Shown: positions 1 through 7,094 of the stretch, one piece after another
Numbering within the stretch: position 1 is the first letter of the stretch
Layout of the letters: every line of letters starts with the position of its first letter
DNA from: DATEAV01 sp964575425
Lineage (GTDB): Bacteria; Chloroflexota; Anaerolineae; Anaerolineales; E44-bin32
Assembly (NCBI GenBank): GCA_964575425.1
Contig: CAZNRD010000038.1
Location: forward strand, 1-25,504
Direction of reading: 5' to 3'
Length of the DNA: 25,504 bases
The notes under the pieces: generated by a model
The model's database searches: none
Told to the model about the DNA's origin: nothing
The model's input: the letters and a program-made list of their open reading frames with translations, nothing else
Translations under genes and position numbers: made by a program

Positions 1-449
1 CTGCGCCTTTCGCGCCAGGCCTACTGTCTCACATGTGTCTGAACGCAATCAGCGATGTGTGGGTTCAGGAGATGTGAGGGAGTCCGAGGGTCCAGACCAT
101 GGCCGGGTAGGGTCGGCGAGGAGACTCCGCTCGGGTCTGCTAGTCAGGCGATATTGCGGGCCGATTGTGTTGGAGGCTACCAGAGTCCCGAGCCGTTTCG
201 ACCGGCCCGCTGGGCGGCGGGTCCCCTGCCGCCGGCACGCATCGCCCGTTCAGATTGCGCACCTGGCAGCTGGACAAGGCACCTGTCGGAACCAAATCCA
301 CCTGCAAGGTCAGTGTGCCGGCGACTGTGGCCGACAAGCCCGGCGACTTGTGGCTTCTTTTCCTCATTGCGCGGAGACACGCGACCCCAAGGCCGAGCCA
401 CCGCCCCGCCTCCGCTCGTCATCTCTCGCGGTCGGCTGAGCGAGAGTTG
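1..449. other. Stretch with no supported gene
   Basis: Several overlapping open frames of 70-210 codons cross this stretch on both strands. None shows a recognisable domain, a good ribosome binding site or a sensible amino-acid composition; they are rich in Arg, Pro, Ala and Gly, as expected for chance frames in high-GC DNA. I see no tRNA-like or repeat structure. The left edge may hold the end or control region of a gene outside the window. Confidence 0.5.
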
Positions 450-496
450 CCCCAAGAAAGAACCAAGGCCCCCGCGGAGGTGCCCTGCGGGGGCCT
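450..496 (-). terminator. Intrinsic terminator after the ABC ATPase gene
   Basis: A 10-bp perfect stem (466-475 paired with 487-496, core GGCCCCCGC/GCGGGGGCC) encloses an 11-nt loop. Read on the minus strand, the stem is followed by a T-rich tail (TTGGTTCTTTCTTGG, about 452-466). It begins about 20 nt past the stop codon of the ABC gene at 518. The tail is interrupted by G and C, so termination may be imperfect. Confidence 0.65.
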
Positions 497-517
497 GGAG
501 GATGCGGCCACCTTCTC

Positions 518-1618
518 TCAGAGCGCCGCCTGTTCGCCTTCCGGCTCGAACAGGTGCATGTTGTCCATGTTGAACACAACCTGGGTCTTGTCGCCCATGC
601 GCACCCGCGTGCGGGGGTCGACGCGGGCGATGAACGAGTTGCCCCCGGCCACCAGGTACAGGAAAATTTCGTTCCCCATCAGCTCGCTCACGTCGACATG
701 GGCTTCCACCGGCGCAGCCTGGATGCCCGGAGGGGCGAAGTGCGGATCGTGGACGTCCTCCGGACGGATACCCAGGATGACCGAGCGCCCGGCGTGCCGG
801 GCATAGCGCTCTGTCTTCGAAGGCGGCACCGGCACATGGAACGCGCCTGCGTCCACGATGAGGTTGCCGTCGCTGCGCTGAAGCCGGCCGTTGAAGAAGT
901 TCATGGCCGGGGAGCCGATGAAACCAGCGACGAAGACGTTCGCCGGACGATCGTAGAGGTTCTGCGGGGTGTCAACCTGCTGAAGGAGGCCGCTGCGCAT
1001 GACGGCGATGCGCGTCGCCATCGTCATGGCCTCCACCTGATCGTGTGTGACATAGATGAACGTGGTCTGGAGGCGGCTGTGTAGCTTGCTGATCTCCGCA
1101 CGCGTCTGGACGCGCAGCTTGGCATCCAGGTTGGAAAGGGGCTCGTCGAACAGGAAGACCTTCGGCTCGCGCACGATCGCCCTGCCCACGGCCACTCTCT
1201 GCCTCTGGCCTCCCGACAGCTGACGCGGCTTGCGATCCAACAACTCGGTGATCCCCAGGATCTCCGCTGCCTCCTGCACGCGCCGCTTGATCTCCTGCTT
1301 GGGCATCTTGCGCAGCTTCAGGCCAAAGGCCATGTTGTCAAAGACCGTCATGTGGGGGTAGAGGGCATAGGATTGGAAGACCATGGCGATGTCGCGGTCC
1401 TTGGGCGGGACATCGTTGACCACCCGATCCTCGATCTTGATGGTGCCCTGGGTGATCTCCTCCAGGCCAGCCAGCAGCCGCAGGGCTGTGGTCTTGCCGC
1501 AGCCCGATGGGCCGACGAGCACAAGGAACTGCTGATCTTCCACGTGGATGTTCATGTCGTTGACGGCAACGACATCCCCGAACTTCTTGGTGACATGCTC
1601 GTACGTGACGCTGGCCAT
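518..1618 (-). CDS. Sugar-type ABC transporter ATP-binding protein (MalK/UgpC/MsmK family)
   Basis: This 366-residue protein is the cytoplasmic ATPase that powers a carbohydrate or glycerol-phosphate type importer. It has all the ABC motifs in order: Walker A GPSGCGKTT (36-44), Q-loop Gln82, signature LSGGQ (134-138), Walker B FLFDE (155-159), D-loop SNLD (162-165) and switch His192. A C-terminal TOBE-type extension of about 130 residues is typical of the MalK/UgpC branch, and the length fits the family. The ATG at 1618 has an AAAGGAG ribosome binding site 8 nt upstream. No permease or binding-protein gene is next to it, so it may be a shared ATPase serving several importers, as MsmX/MsmK does in Gram-positive bacteria. 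The substrate cannot be read from the sequence. Confidence 0.95.
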   Translation of the reverse strand: MASVTYEHVTKKFGDVVAVNDMNIHVEDQQFLVLVGPSGCGKTTALRLLAGLEEITQGTIKIEDRVVNDVPPKDRDIAMVFQSYALYPHMTVFDNMAFGLKLRKMPKQEIKRRVQEAAEILGITELLDRKPRQLSGGQRQRVAVGRAIVREPKVFLFDEPLSNLDAKLRVQTRAEISKLHSRLQTTFIYVTHDQVEAMTMATRIAVMRSGLLQQVDTPQNLYDRPANVFVAGFIGSPAMNFFNGRLQRSDGNLIVDAGAFHVPVPPSKTERYARHAGRSVILGIRPEDVHDPHFAPPGIQAAPVEAHVDVSELMGNEIFLYLVAGGNSFIARVDPRTRVRMGDKTQVVFNMDNMHLFEPEGEQAAL

Positions 1619-1626
1619 CGCCTGGT

Positions 1627-1683
1627 CTCCTTTCGTCTCTCATATGGTGCCCCTATTGTAGCCTTCTGCGCTTCCGTCTGCAA
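1627..1683 (-). promoter_or_regulatory. Promoter and ribosome binding site of the ABC ATPase gene
   Basis: On the minus strand, TTGCAG (1678-1683) and TACAAT (1655-1660) are separated by exactly 17 nt, a good sigma70-type pair. The predicted start of transcription is near 1648. That leaves a short leader of about 30 nt containing AAAGGAG (1627-1633), placed 8 nt before the ATG at 1618. Confidence 0.65.
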
Positions 1684-1716
1684 TGATTTCGGCTGCGGCG
1701 TCAGGCCATCCCGTGG

Positions 1717-1725
1717 TGCTATAAT
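1717..1725 (+). promoter_or_regulatory. Extended -10 promoter for the radical SAM pair
   Basis: TGcTATAAT (1717-1725) is a consensus extended -10 element on the plus strand. No good -35 hexamer lies 16-18 nt upstream, as is common for extended -10 promoters. The predicted transcript start is about 1732, some 34 nt before the ATG at 1766. It lies back to back with the minus-strand ABC promoter. Confidence 0.55.
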
Positions 1726-1765
1726 CCGTCTGCTATCGTCCAAATTGGGGAGCGCGCGGAGTGCC

Positions 1766-3664
1766 ATGACCCCCGAAGACATCGAGGCTGCCCTCGAGCG
1801 GATCCTGCCGACGGTTGAGAAGCCGGGCCGCTACACTGGCGGCGAACTCAACCAGGTGGTCAAGGATTGGTCTCAGACTCCCGTGCGGGTGCTGCTGGCC
1901 TTTCCCGATATCTACGACCTGGGAATGTCAAACCTCGGTCTGGCGATCCTGTACGACATCATCAACAGCCAGACCAACGCGCTGGCCGAACGCGCCTATT
2001 CCCCGTGGGTTGACATGGAGCGCGCCATGCGGCAGGCAGACGTTCCCTTGTGCTCCCTGGAAACCAAACACCCGGCCCGCGACTTCGACATCCTCGCCAT
2101 CACCCTCCCCTACGAGACACTGTACACAAACGCTCTCAATCTGCTCGACCTTGCCGGGATCCCGCTCCGCTCCTCCGAACGAACTGCCGCTCACCCACTC
2201 ATCCTTGCCGGAGGCCACGCCGCGTTCAACCCGGAACCGATGGCCGAATTCATCGACGCCTTCGCCATCGGCGAGGGGGAGGAGATGATCGCCGAGATCG
2301 TCCAGTGCGTGGCGAAGTGGAAGGCTAGCGGCGAAGACCGGCCGGCGCTGCTGTGTTCGCTGGCGCGCGTCTCGGGGGTATACGTCCCTTCTCTCTACCG
2401 CCCGCACTACGCGGACGACGGGACGATCGCCCGCATCGAGAGCCTGGCCAGCGAAGCGCCGTTGCCAGTGGTGAAGCGGATCGTCCCCAGGCTCCCTGCC
2501 CCACCGACGCGCTTCATCGTCCCCTACCTTGACATCCCTCACAACCGCGTGGCGGTCGAGATCCAGCGCGGCTGCACGCACGGCTGTCGCTTCTGCCAGG
2601 CGGGGATGATCACCCGACCGGTGCGCGAGCGGCCCGTGGAGGACATCATAGAGGCGATCGAAGAAGCACTGGCTCTCACCGGGTTTGAGGAAGTCGCACT
2701 CCTGTCGCTGTCGTCTTCCGACTACGACGACATCCTGCCACTCGTCCAGGCGGTCGGTCGGCGCTTCGTCGGGCACAACGTGAATCTCTCGCTGCCGTCG
2801 CTGCGCATCGAGTCATTCTCGGTCGAACTCATGGAGCAGTTGCAGGGCAAGGCCCACCGCGGCGGGTTCACGCTCGCCCCCGAGGCGGCAACCGAACGCA
2901 TGCGCAACATCATCAACAAATCTGTGCCCACCTCGCAGGTCTTGGCCACGGCGCGCGCCATCTACGCCCACGGCTGGCATACCCTCAAGCTCTACTTCAT
3001 GATCGGCCACCCCTCCGAGATGATGGAGGACGTTGCGGCCATCGCCGATCTCTGTCAGGCGGTCCTGGCCGAAGGCAGGCTCGAGGTCGGAGGCCGCGCT
3101 CAGGTCCACGCAGGCGTCAGCACCTTCGTGCCCAAGCCGCACACCCCCTTCCAGTGGGTTCCTTGCGACAGCGCGGATCAGATACGTGCCAAACAGGCGC
3201 TGCTCAAGCGCCGCCTGCGCGGACCCGGCCTGAAGCTCAGCTGGACCGAGCCGGAGACCACCCTCCTTGAAGCATGGCTGTCGCGCGGCGATCGGCGCAT
3301 GGCCGAGGTGATCCTGGCAGCCTGGCGGCGGGGCGCCCGCTTCGATGCCTGGCATGACCAGCTCCGGTTCGATGCCTGGATCGAGGCGTTCGATGTGGTC
3401 GGGCTGGACCCCGCCTTCTACACACACCGCGAACGCCCGATCGATGAACCGCTTCCGTGGGACCACATCGACACCGGCGTGAGAAAGGAATTCCTGGCAG
3501 AGGACTATCTGTGGAGCCTGCAGGGCCGGACTCGCATGGACTGCCGGGAGGGCTGCTACGCCTGCGGCATCCTGCCTCGCTTTGCCGCCCTGCGCCGCGC
3601 CCATCCAGGGGAGGCCTGGGAATGCCCGGAGGTCCGCTCGCCAGCAAGGTCCGTTGTGCCGTGA
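1766..3664 (+). CDS. Radical SAM protein, TIGR03960-like
   Basis: This is a 632-residue radical SAM enzyme of a conserved but uncharacterised family. The N-terminal 230 residues resemble a cobalamin-binding-like Rossmann region (PDIYDLGMSNLG near residues 49-60, GGHAAFNPEP near 151). The radical SAM core follows, with the iron-sulfur cysteines in the CxxxCxxC pattern at C270, C274 and C277 (RGCTHGCRFCQAG). A C-terminal segment has more cysteines (CREGCYACG). The open frame runs upstream to 1352, but that part overlaps the ABC gene antisense. The ATG at 1766 has GGAG just upstream and starts where the family homology starts. The DUF2344 partner follows after 15 nt. The two are adjacent or fused in many bacteria (family knowledge), and the reaction is unknown. 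RNA modification is sometimes guessed but is not shown here. Confidence 0.9.
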   Translation: MTPEDIEAALERILPTVEKPGRYTGGELNQVVKDWSQTPVRVLLAFPDIYDLGMSNLGLAILYDIINSQTNALAERAYSPWVDMERAMRQADVPLCSLETKHPARDFDILAITLPYETLYTNALNLLDLAGIPLRSSERTAAHPLILAGGHAAFNPEPMAEFIDAFAIGEGEEMIAEIVQCVAKWKASGEDRPALLCSLARVSGVYVPSLYRPHYADDGTIARIESLASEAPLPVVKRIVPRLPAPPTRFIVPYLDIPHNRVAVEIQRGCTHGCRFCQAGMITRPVRERPVEDIIEAIEEALALTGFEEVALLSLSSSDYDDILPLVQAVGRRFVGHNVNLSLPSLRIESFSVELMEQLQGKAHRGGFTLAPEAATERMRNIINKSVPTSQVLATARAIYAHGWHTLKLYFMIGHPSEMMEDVAAIADLCQAVLAEGRLEVGGRAQVHAGVSTFVPKPHTPFQWVPCDSADQIRAKQALLKRRLRGPGLKLSWTEPETTLLEAWLSRGDRRMAEVILAAWRRGARFDAWHDQLRFDAWIEAFDVVGLDPAFYTHRERPIDEPLPWDHIDTGVRKEFLAEDYLWSLQGRTRMDCREGCYACGILPRFAALRRAHPGEAWECPEVRSPARSVVP

Positions 3665-3679
3665 GCCCGCCGAGTTGAG

Positions 3680-4390
3680 ATGGCCAATCCCGCCCACCAC
3701 CGCTACCTGATTCGATTCGAGAAAACCGCGGCGATGCGCTACACCGGCCACCTCGACCTGCATCGCAGTCTGGAGAGGACTCTTCGCCGGGCAGGGCTTC
3801 CGCTGGCATACTCGCAAGGCTTCACCCCGCATCCTCGGCTGAGCTTAGCTGCTGCGCTCCCGTTGGGATGCACCAGCCAGGCCGAACTGGCCGAGATCTG
3901 GCTGGAGCACGATGTCGCCCCGCACGAGGTGGCGGAGAGGCTGCGGCAGGTGCAGCCCCCGGGGCTGCGGGTGTTCGCGGTTTCCTCGCTGCCTCGCGAA
4001 TTGCCTGCCTTGCAGAACCTTGTTGCGGCAGCCGAGTACGAAGTGACCTTGCTCGATGCTCCAGAGGTGCAGGAGCTCGCCGGCCGGGTCGCCGCCCTGC
4101 TGGCCGCCTCCTCGCTGCCGCGACAGCGGCGCGGCAAAGCCTACGACCTCAGGCCGCTCATCGAGCAACTTGAAGTTGACCCTGCTGTTCGTGGACGAGT
4201 CCACCTGAGGATGCGCCTGTCAGCGCGCGAGGGGGCAAGCGGGCGAGCGGATGAGGTCCTGTTGGCACTGGGCCTCGATCCGGCACGAGCCAGGATTCAG
4301 CGCACGCGCCTCATCCTGCGCGAGGCACCGCCCGGCCGCGGCTCAGAGAGCCAAGCGGCGGGATACGCACCCGGCGCGGACAGGACCTAA
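3680..4390 (+). CDS. DUF2344 radical SAM-linked protein
   Basis: This 236-residue protein belongs to the radical SAM-linked family (TIGR03936/DUF2344). The N-terminus carries its hallmark region: YLIRFEKTAAMRYTGHLDL (10-28), then RAGLPLAYSQGFTPHPRLS (about 38-56). It lies 15 nt after the radical SAM gene, and fused versions are known in other bacteria. It is therefore very probably the obligate partner of that enzyme, perhaps binding substrate. The last 80 bases overlap the 3' end of the broken membrane-protein gene on the other strand. The C-terminal 30 residues are low in recognisable structure. Function is unknown beyond the partnership. Confidence 0.88.
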   Translation: MANPAHHRYLIRFEKTAAMRYTGHLDLHRSLERTLRRAGLPLAYSQGFTPHPRLSLAAALPLGCTSQAELAEIWLEHDVAPHEVAERLRQVQPPGLRVFAVSSLPRELPALQNLVAAAEYEVTLLDAPEVQELAGRVAALLAASSLPRQRRGKAYDLRPLIEQLEVDPAVRGRVHLRMRLSAREGASGRADEVLLALGLDPARARIQRTRLILREAPPGRGSESQAAGYAPGADRT

Positions 4391-5300
4391 GACAAGCCCA
4401 CTCATCGCCCCCAGGCTGTCCCTCTCCGCCCGCCGCCCGGAGCACTTCCGGCAGCATCTCCCGCACCCTCAAACCAAGACACCGCCAACCCAGCGCACCT
4501 GTGAGACGCAGATAGACGCTTGTCAGCGCGTGGTGCAGAACGACCGAGCCAGCGGCCAGCGGCGCGCTGAGCCCCACCGCAGCCACCACCAGTGAACCAT
4601 AGACCTCGGCGCTTCCAATGTAACCTGGGGCACCGGGAACCAGGAAGGTGAGCTGGAACAGGGAGTAGCCGAGCACGACGCCCAGCAGCCCAGCATCGCC
4701 TCCGATACTTCGCGTCAGACCCTACCGCATCCAGGAGTGCGGTGGCGAGTGATAGGCCAAACATCGCAACCACGGCTCGGGGACGCCCCTGGACGACAGT
4801 CAGCCCCTGGCGGAACCGCTCTGCCGGTCGGCTCATCCGGTCGCTCAGGCGCTCACCGAACACGCGGCGGCCGATGAGGCGGATGCGGTTTCCAAATGGG
4901 CCGATCCCCGACGCGGCCGCGCCGACGACGGCGGCGAGAGCGGCCGCCAGCGAAGTCCCCCAGCGCTGTCGAAGGAATAGACTTCGGGCCACGTCGCCCG
5001 TGCCCAGCGGGATGACGTAGTTGATCAGGTTCGAGGCCAGCGGGATGAACCACAGCTCGGCGAAACGCACCGACACGATCGGTCGCAAGACGAGGCGCCA
5101 GCGGAGCGTGCGAAGCAAGCCGCTGACCAATAGCGCGCATCCCGCTGCCAGGACGTATCCGACTTTCGCGTGCCTCAGGGTTTCCCAGACTCCCTCAGGT
5201 CCACGAGGCGGAGCCGGGCAGCAAGCAACACGATGCCGAGGACAGTCTGCAGCGTCAGGAGCGCGGCGCGTCGGCGCGTCGTGCGCGGGCCCAGGCTGTT
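4311..5300 (-). pseudogene. Broken lysylphosphatidylglycerol synthase/flippase-type membrane protein (two opposing frameshifts)
   Basis: Pieces of one polytopic membrane protein of the LPG synthase transmembrane/UPF0104 family are spread over two frames. The N-terminal piece reads LTLQTVLGIVLLAARLRLVD and ends near 5190. The middle is in another frame (WETLRHAKVGYVLAAGCALL, then PLASNLINYVIPLGTGDVAR) down to about 4725. The C-terminal piece returns to the first frame (LLGVVLGYSLFQLTFLVPGA, then GYIGSAEVYG). Splicing the pieces needs one missing base near 5190 and one extra base near 4718-4728, so the indels compensate. No ATG or GTG precedes the first membrane segment in frame, so the start is uncertain and the right boundary approximate. 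The family moves lipids or polyprenyl-linked precursors across the membrane. The gene is either truly decayed or hit by two assembly errors. Confidence 0.75.
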
Positions 5301-5415
5301 CGGGCCACGCCCGCGGCCTCGCGCAGGCCGCAGGCCGCCTTGCGGATGTCACTCCACTAAGCCGAAGACATGAGCCGCATTCTGCAACTTGGCCATCACG
5401 GCCGAGGCGGCATCC

Positions 5416-5461
5416 TGGCGCCCGCAGGCCTCCCGAGGGCAAGGGAGGCCTGCGGGCGCCA
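5416..5461 (-). terminator. Strong hairpin ending the fatty-acid operon
   Basis: A perfect 19-bp stem (5416-5434 with 5443-5461; TGGCGCCCGCAGGCCTCCC and its complement) closes an 8-nt loop. It begins 25 nt beyond the stop of the SCP2 gene, the last gene of the operon. There is no clear T-run after it on the minus strand, so it may stabilise the mRNA 3' end or act with Rho rather than be a classic intrinsic terminator. Confidence 0.6.
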
Positions 5462-5485
5462 ACCAGGTTGCGTTCGTGCGAGGAG

Positions 5486-5821
5486 CTAGCCCGGCAGCTT
5501 GAAGTAGTTCATCAGCTTCATCGCCAGGCTCAGGTCTCCCTTGAGCTTCAGCTTCCCAGCAGAGAAAGCGGCCATGGCGTTCAGCTTGCCCGTGACCACA
5601 TCAAGGTAGTCTTTCGCGTCTGTGGTCAACGTGAGCTTGGGGTTTTCGGCCGTGCCCTTCTCAACCTTGCACGTCCCTTCGCGGATCGTGATGACCCAGT
5701 CCCCTCCTTGATCTCCCGTGAGATGGTATTGGATGACGGCGTCAACGCCCTGCGCCTTCTCTGGCACAAAGGCTTTGGGCATCAGGTCCATCAGCTTCTC
5801 GATCGTCAGTTCTTCAGCCAT
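5486..5821 (-). CDS. SCP2 sterol-carrier domain protein
   Basis: This 111-residue protein consists of a single SCP2 sterol-binding domain. The typical central strand region (VIQYHLTGDQGGDWVITI, about 29-46) and the C-terminal FSAGKLKLKGDLSLAMKLM (about 86-104) are present, and the length is right for a stand-alone domain. Such domains bind fatty acyl chains, acyl-CoAs or sterol-like lipids in the cytoplasm. As the last gene of the beta-oxidation operon, 61 nt after the thiolase, it may shuttle or buffer acyl-CoA for the enzymes. GAGAGGAG stands upstream of the ATG at 5821. No membrane segment or signal peptide is seen. Confidence 0.9.
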   Translation of the reverse strand: MAEELTIEKLMDLMPKAFVPEKAQGVDAVIQYHLTGDQGGDWVITIREGTCKVEKGTAENPKLTLTTDAKDYLDVVTGKLNAMAAFSAGKLKLKGDLSLAMKLMNYFKLPG

Positions 5822-5882
5822 CGCGAGTCTCCTCTCTGGATTGCATGCTACGGCCAGCGCTGCGAATGCCCAGCCGCTCCTG

Positions 5883-7064
5883 CTAGTTCAGGTTCTCGAA
5901 GATGCCGGCAGCTCCCATTCCGCCGCCAATGCACATGCTGACCATGCCGCAGCGCAGATTGCGGCGCTTCATTTCGTACAGCAGCTGTGTGGTCAGCTTG
6001 GCGCCGCTGCAGCCCAGCGGATGGCCGAGGGCGATGGCGCCGCCGTTGACGTTGATCTTGCCTGGGTCGAGGCCAAGCTGCCGGATCACAGCCAGCGACT
6101 GCGCGGCGAAGGCTTCATTGAGTTCAATCAACTCGATCTGATCAAGCTTCATCCCTCCTCGCTTGAGGGCTTTCGGGATGGCCTCCACCGGCCCGATGCC
6201 CATGACCTCCGGCGCCACTCCGCCGACCGCGTAGGCAACGAAACGCGCCATCGGTTTGAGCCCGAGCTGAGCGGCCTTCTCCTCCGACATGAGCACGACG
6301 CCTGCCGCCCCATCCGACATCTGCGAAGAGTTGCCAGCCGTAACGGTGCCGCCTTGCTTGAAGGCTGGCCTGAGCTTGGTCAGCGCCTCCATGCTGGTGT
6401 CGCGCCTCGGCCCCTCATCGACCTCGAAGGTCAGGGCGCGCCGGCTGACGCCATTCTCCCCCATTTCGACCAGTTCCACCTGGAGCGGTGTGATCTGCTC
6501 GCGGAACAACCCGCCGTCGATCGCAGCACACGCCTTCTGGTTGCTGGCGAGGGCAAAGCCGTCCTGGTCCTCGCGGCTGATGCCGAACTGAGCTGCCACG
6601 TTCTCGGCCGTCAGCCCCATGTTGGTGTAGAACTCGGGATGCTCGGCAGCAAAGCGGGGGTTGGGCGAGAACTTGTTCCCTGCCATAGGGACCATGCTCA
6701 TCGACTCGGTGCCGCCAGCGACGATAACATCGGCCAGGCCGGTGCGGATGGCCATGGCACCGTCGGCGATGGTCTGCAGGCCCGAGGAGCAGAAGCGATT
6801 CACAGTCTGGCCGGGAACAGAGATCGGCAGACCTGCGCGCAGCGCCACCATGCGGCCGAGGTTCATGCCCTGCTCCCCTTCCGGGAAGGCGCAGCCGATG
6901 ATGACATCATCGACTTCCTCCGGGGCGAGCGGGGCGGCGCGCTTCATCAGGTCACGGATGACCTCGGCCATCATCTCGTCGGGCCGCACGCTGACAAGGG
7001 AGCCGCGCCTGGCCCTGCCCACCGCCGTCCGAGCAGCCGCCACAATCACAGCTTCTCTAGCCAT
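5883..7064 (-). CDS. fadA: Acetyl-CoA acyltransferase (thiolase, FadA type)
   Basis: This 393-residue thiolase carries out the last step of beta-oxidation, cleaving 3-ketoacyl-CoA with CoA to acetyl-CoA and a shortened acyl-CoA. All three catalytic motifs are intact: the nucleophile Cys92 in NRFCSSGLQ, His348 in ALGHPLGCSGAK, and the acid/base Cys378 in CIGGGMGAAG. The frame is open ten codons further upstream, but AAGGAG seven nt before the ATG at 7064 decides the start, and the family begins at MAREAV. It lies 30 nt after fadN. The length matches B. subtilis FadA (391 residues, from memory). A biosynthetic acetoacetyl-CoA thiolase is the alternative, but the operon argues for degradation. 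Confidence 0.95.
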   Translation of the reverse strand: MAREAVIVAAARTAVGRARRGSLVSVRPDEMMAEVIRDLMKRAAPLAPEEVDDVIIGCAFPEGEQGMNLGRMVALRAGLPISVPGQTVNRFCSSGLQTIADGAMAIRTGLADVIVAGGTESMSMVPMAGNKFSPNPRFAAEHPEFYTNMGLTAENVAAQFGISREDQDGFALASNQKACAAIDGGLFREQITPLQVELVEMGENGVSRRALTFEVDEGPRRDTSMEALTKLRPAFKQGGTVTAGNSSQMSDGAAGVVLMSEEKAAQLGLKPMARFVAYAVGGVAPEVMGIGPVEAIPKALKRGGMKLDQIELIELNEAFAAQSLAVIRQLGLDPGKINVNGGAIALGHPLGCSGAKLTTQLLYEMKRRNLRCGMVSMCIGGGMGAAGIFENLN

Positions 7065-7094
7065 TCGATATTCTCCTTCGAGGGCGTCCCTCAC

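Noticed and set aside
35..806. Plus-strand open frames at the left edge
   Set aside because: They overlap each other and the ABC gene, with no domain signal and a chance-like Arg/Pro-rich composition.
1352..1765. N-terminal extension of the radical SAM open frame
   Set aside because: It lies antisense over the 5' end of the ABC ATPase gene and the two promoters, has no family similarity, and the ATG at 1766 fits the start of the family.
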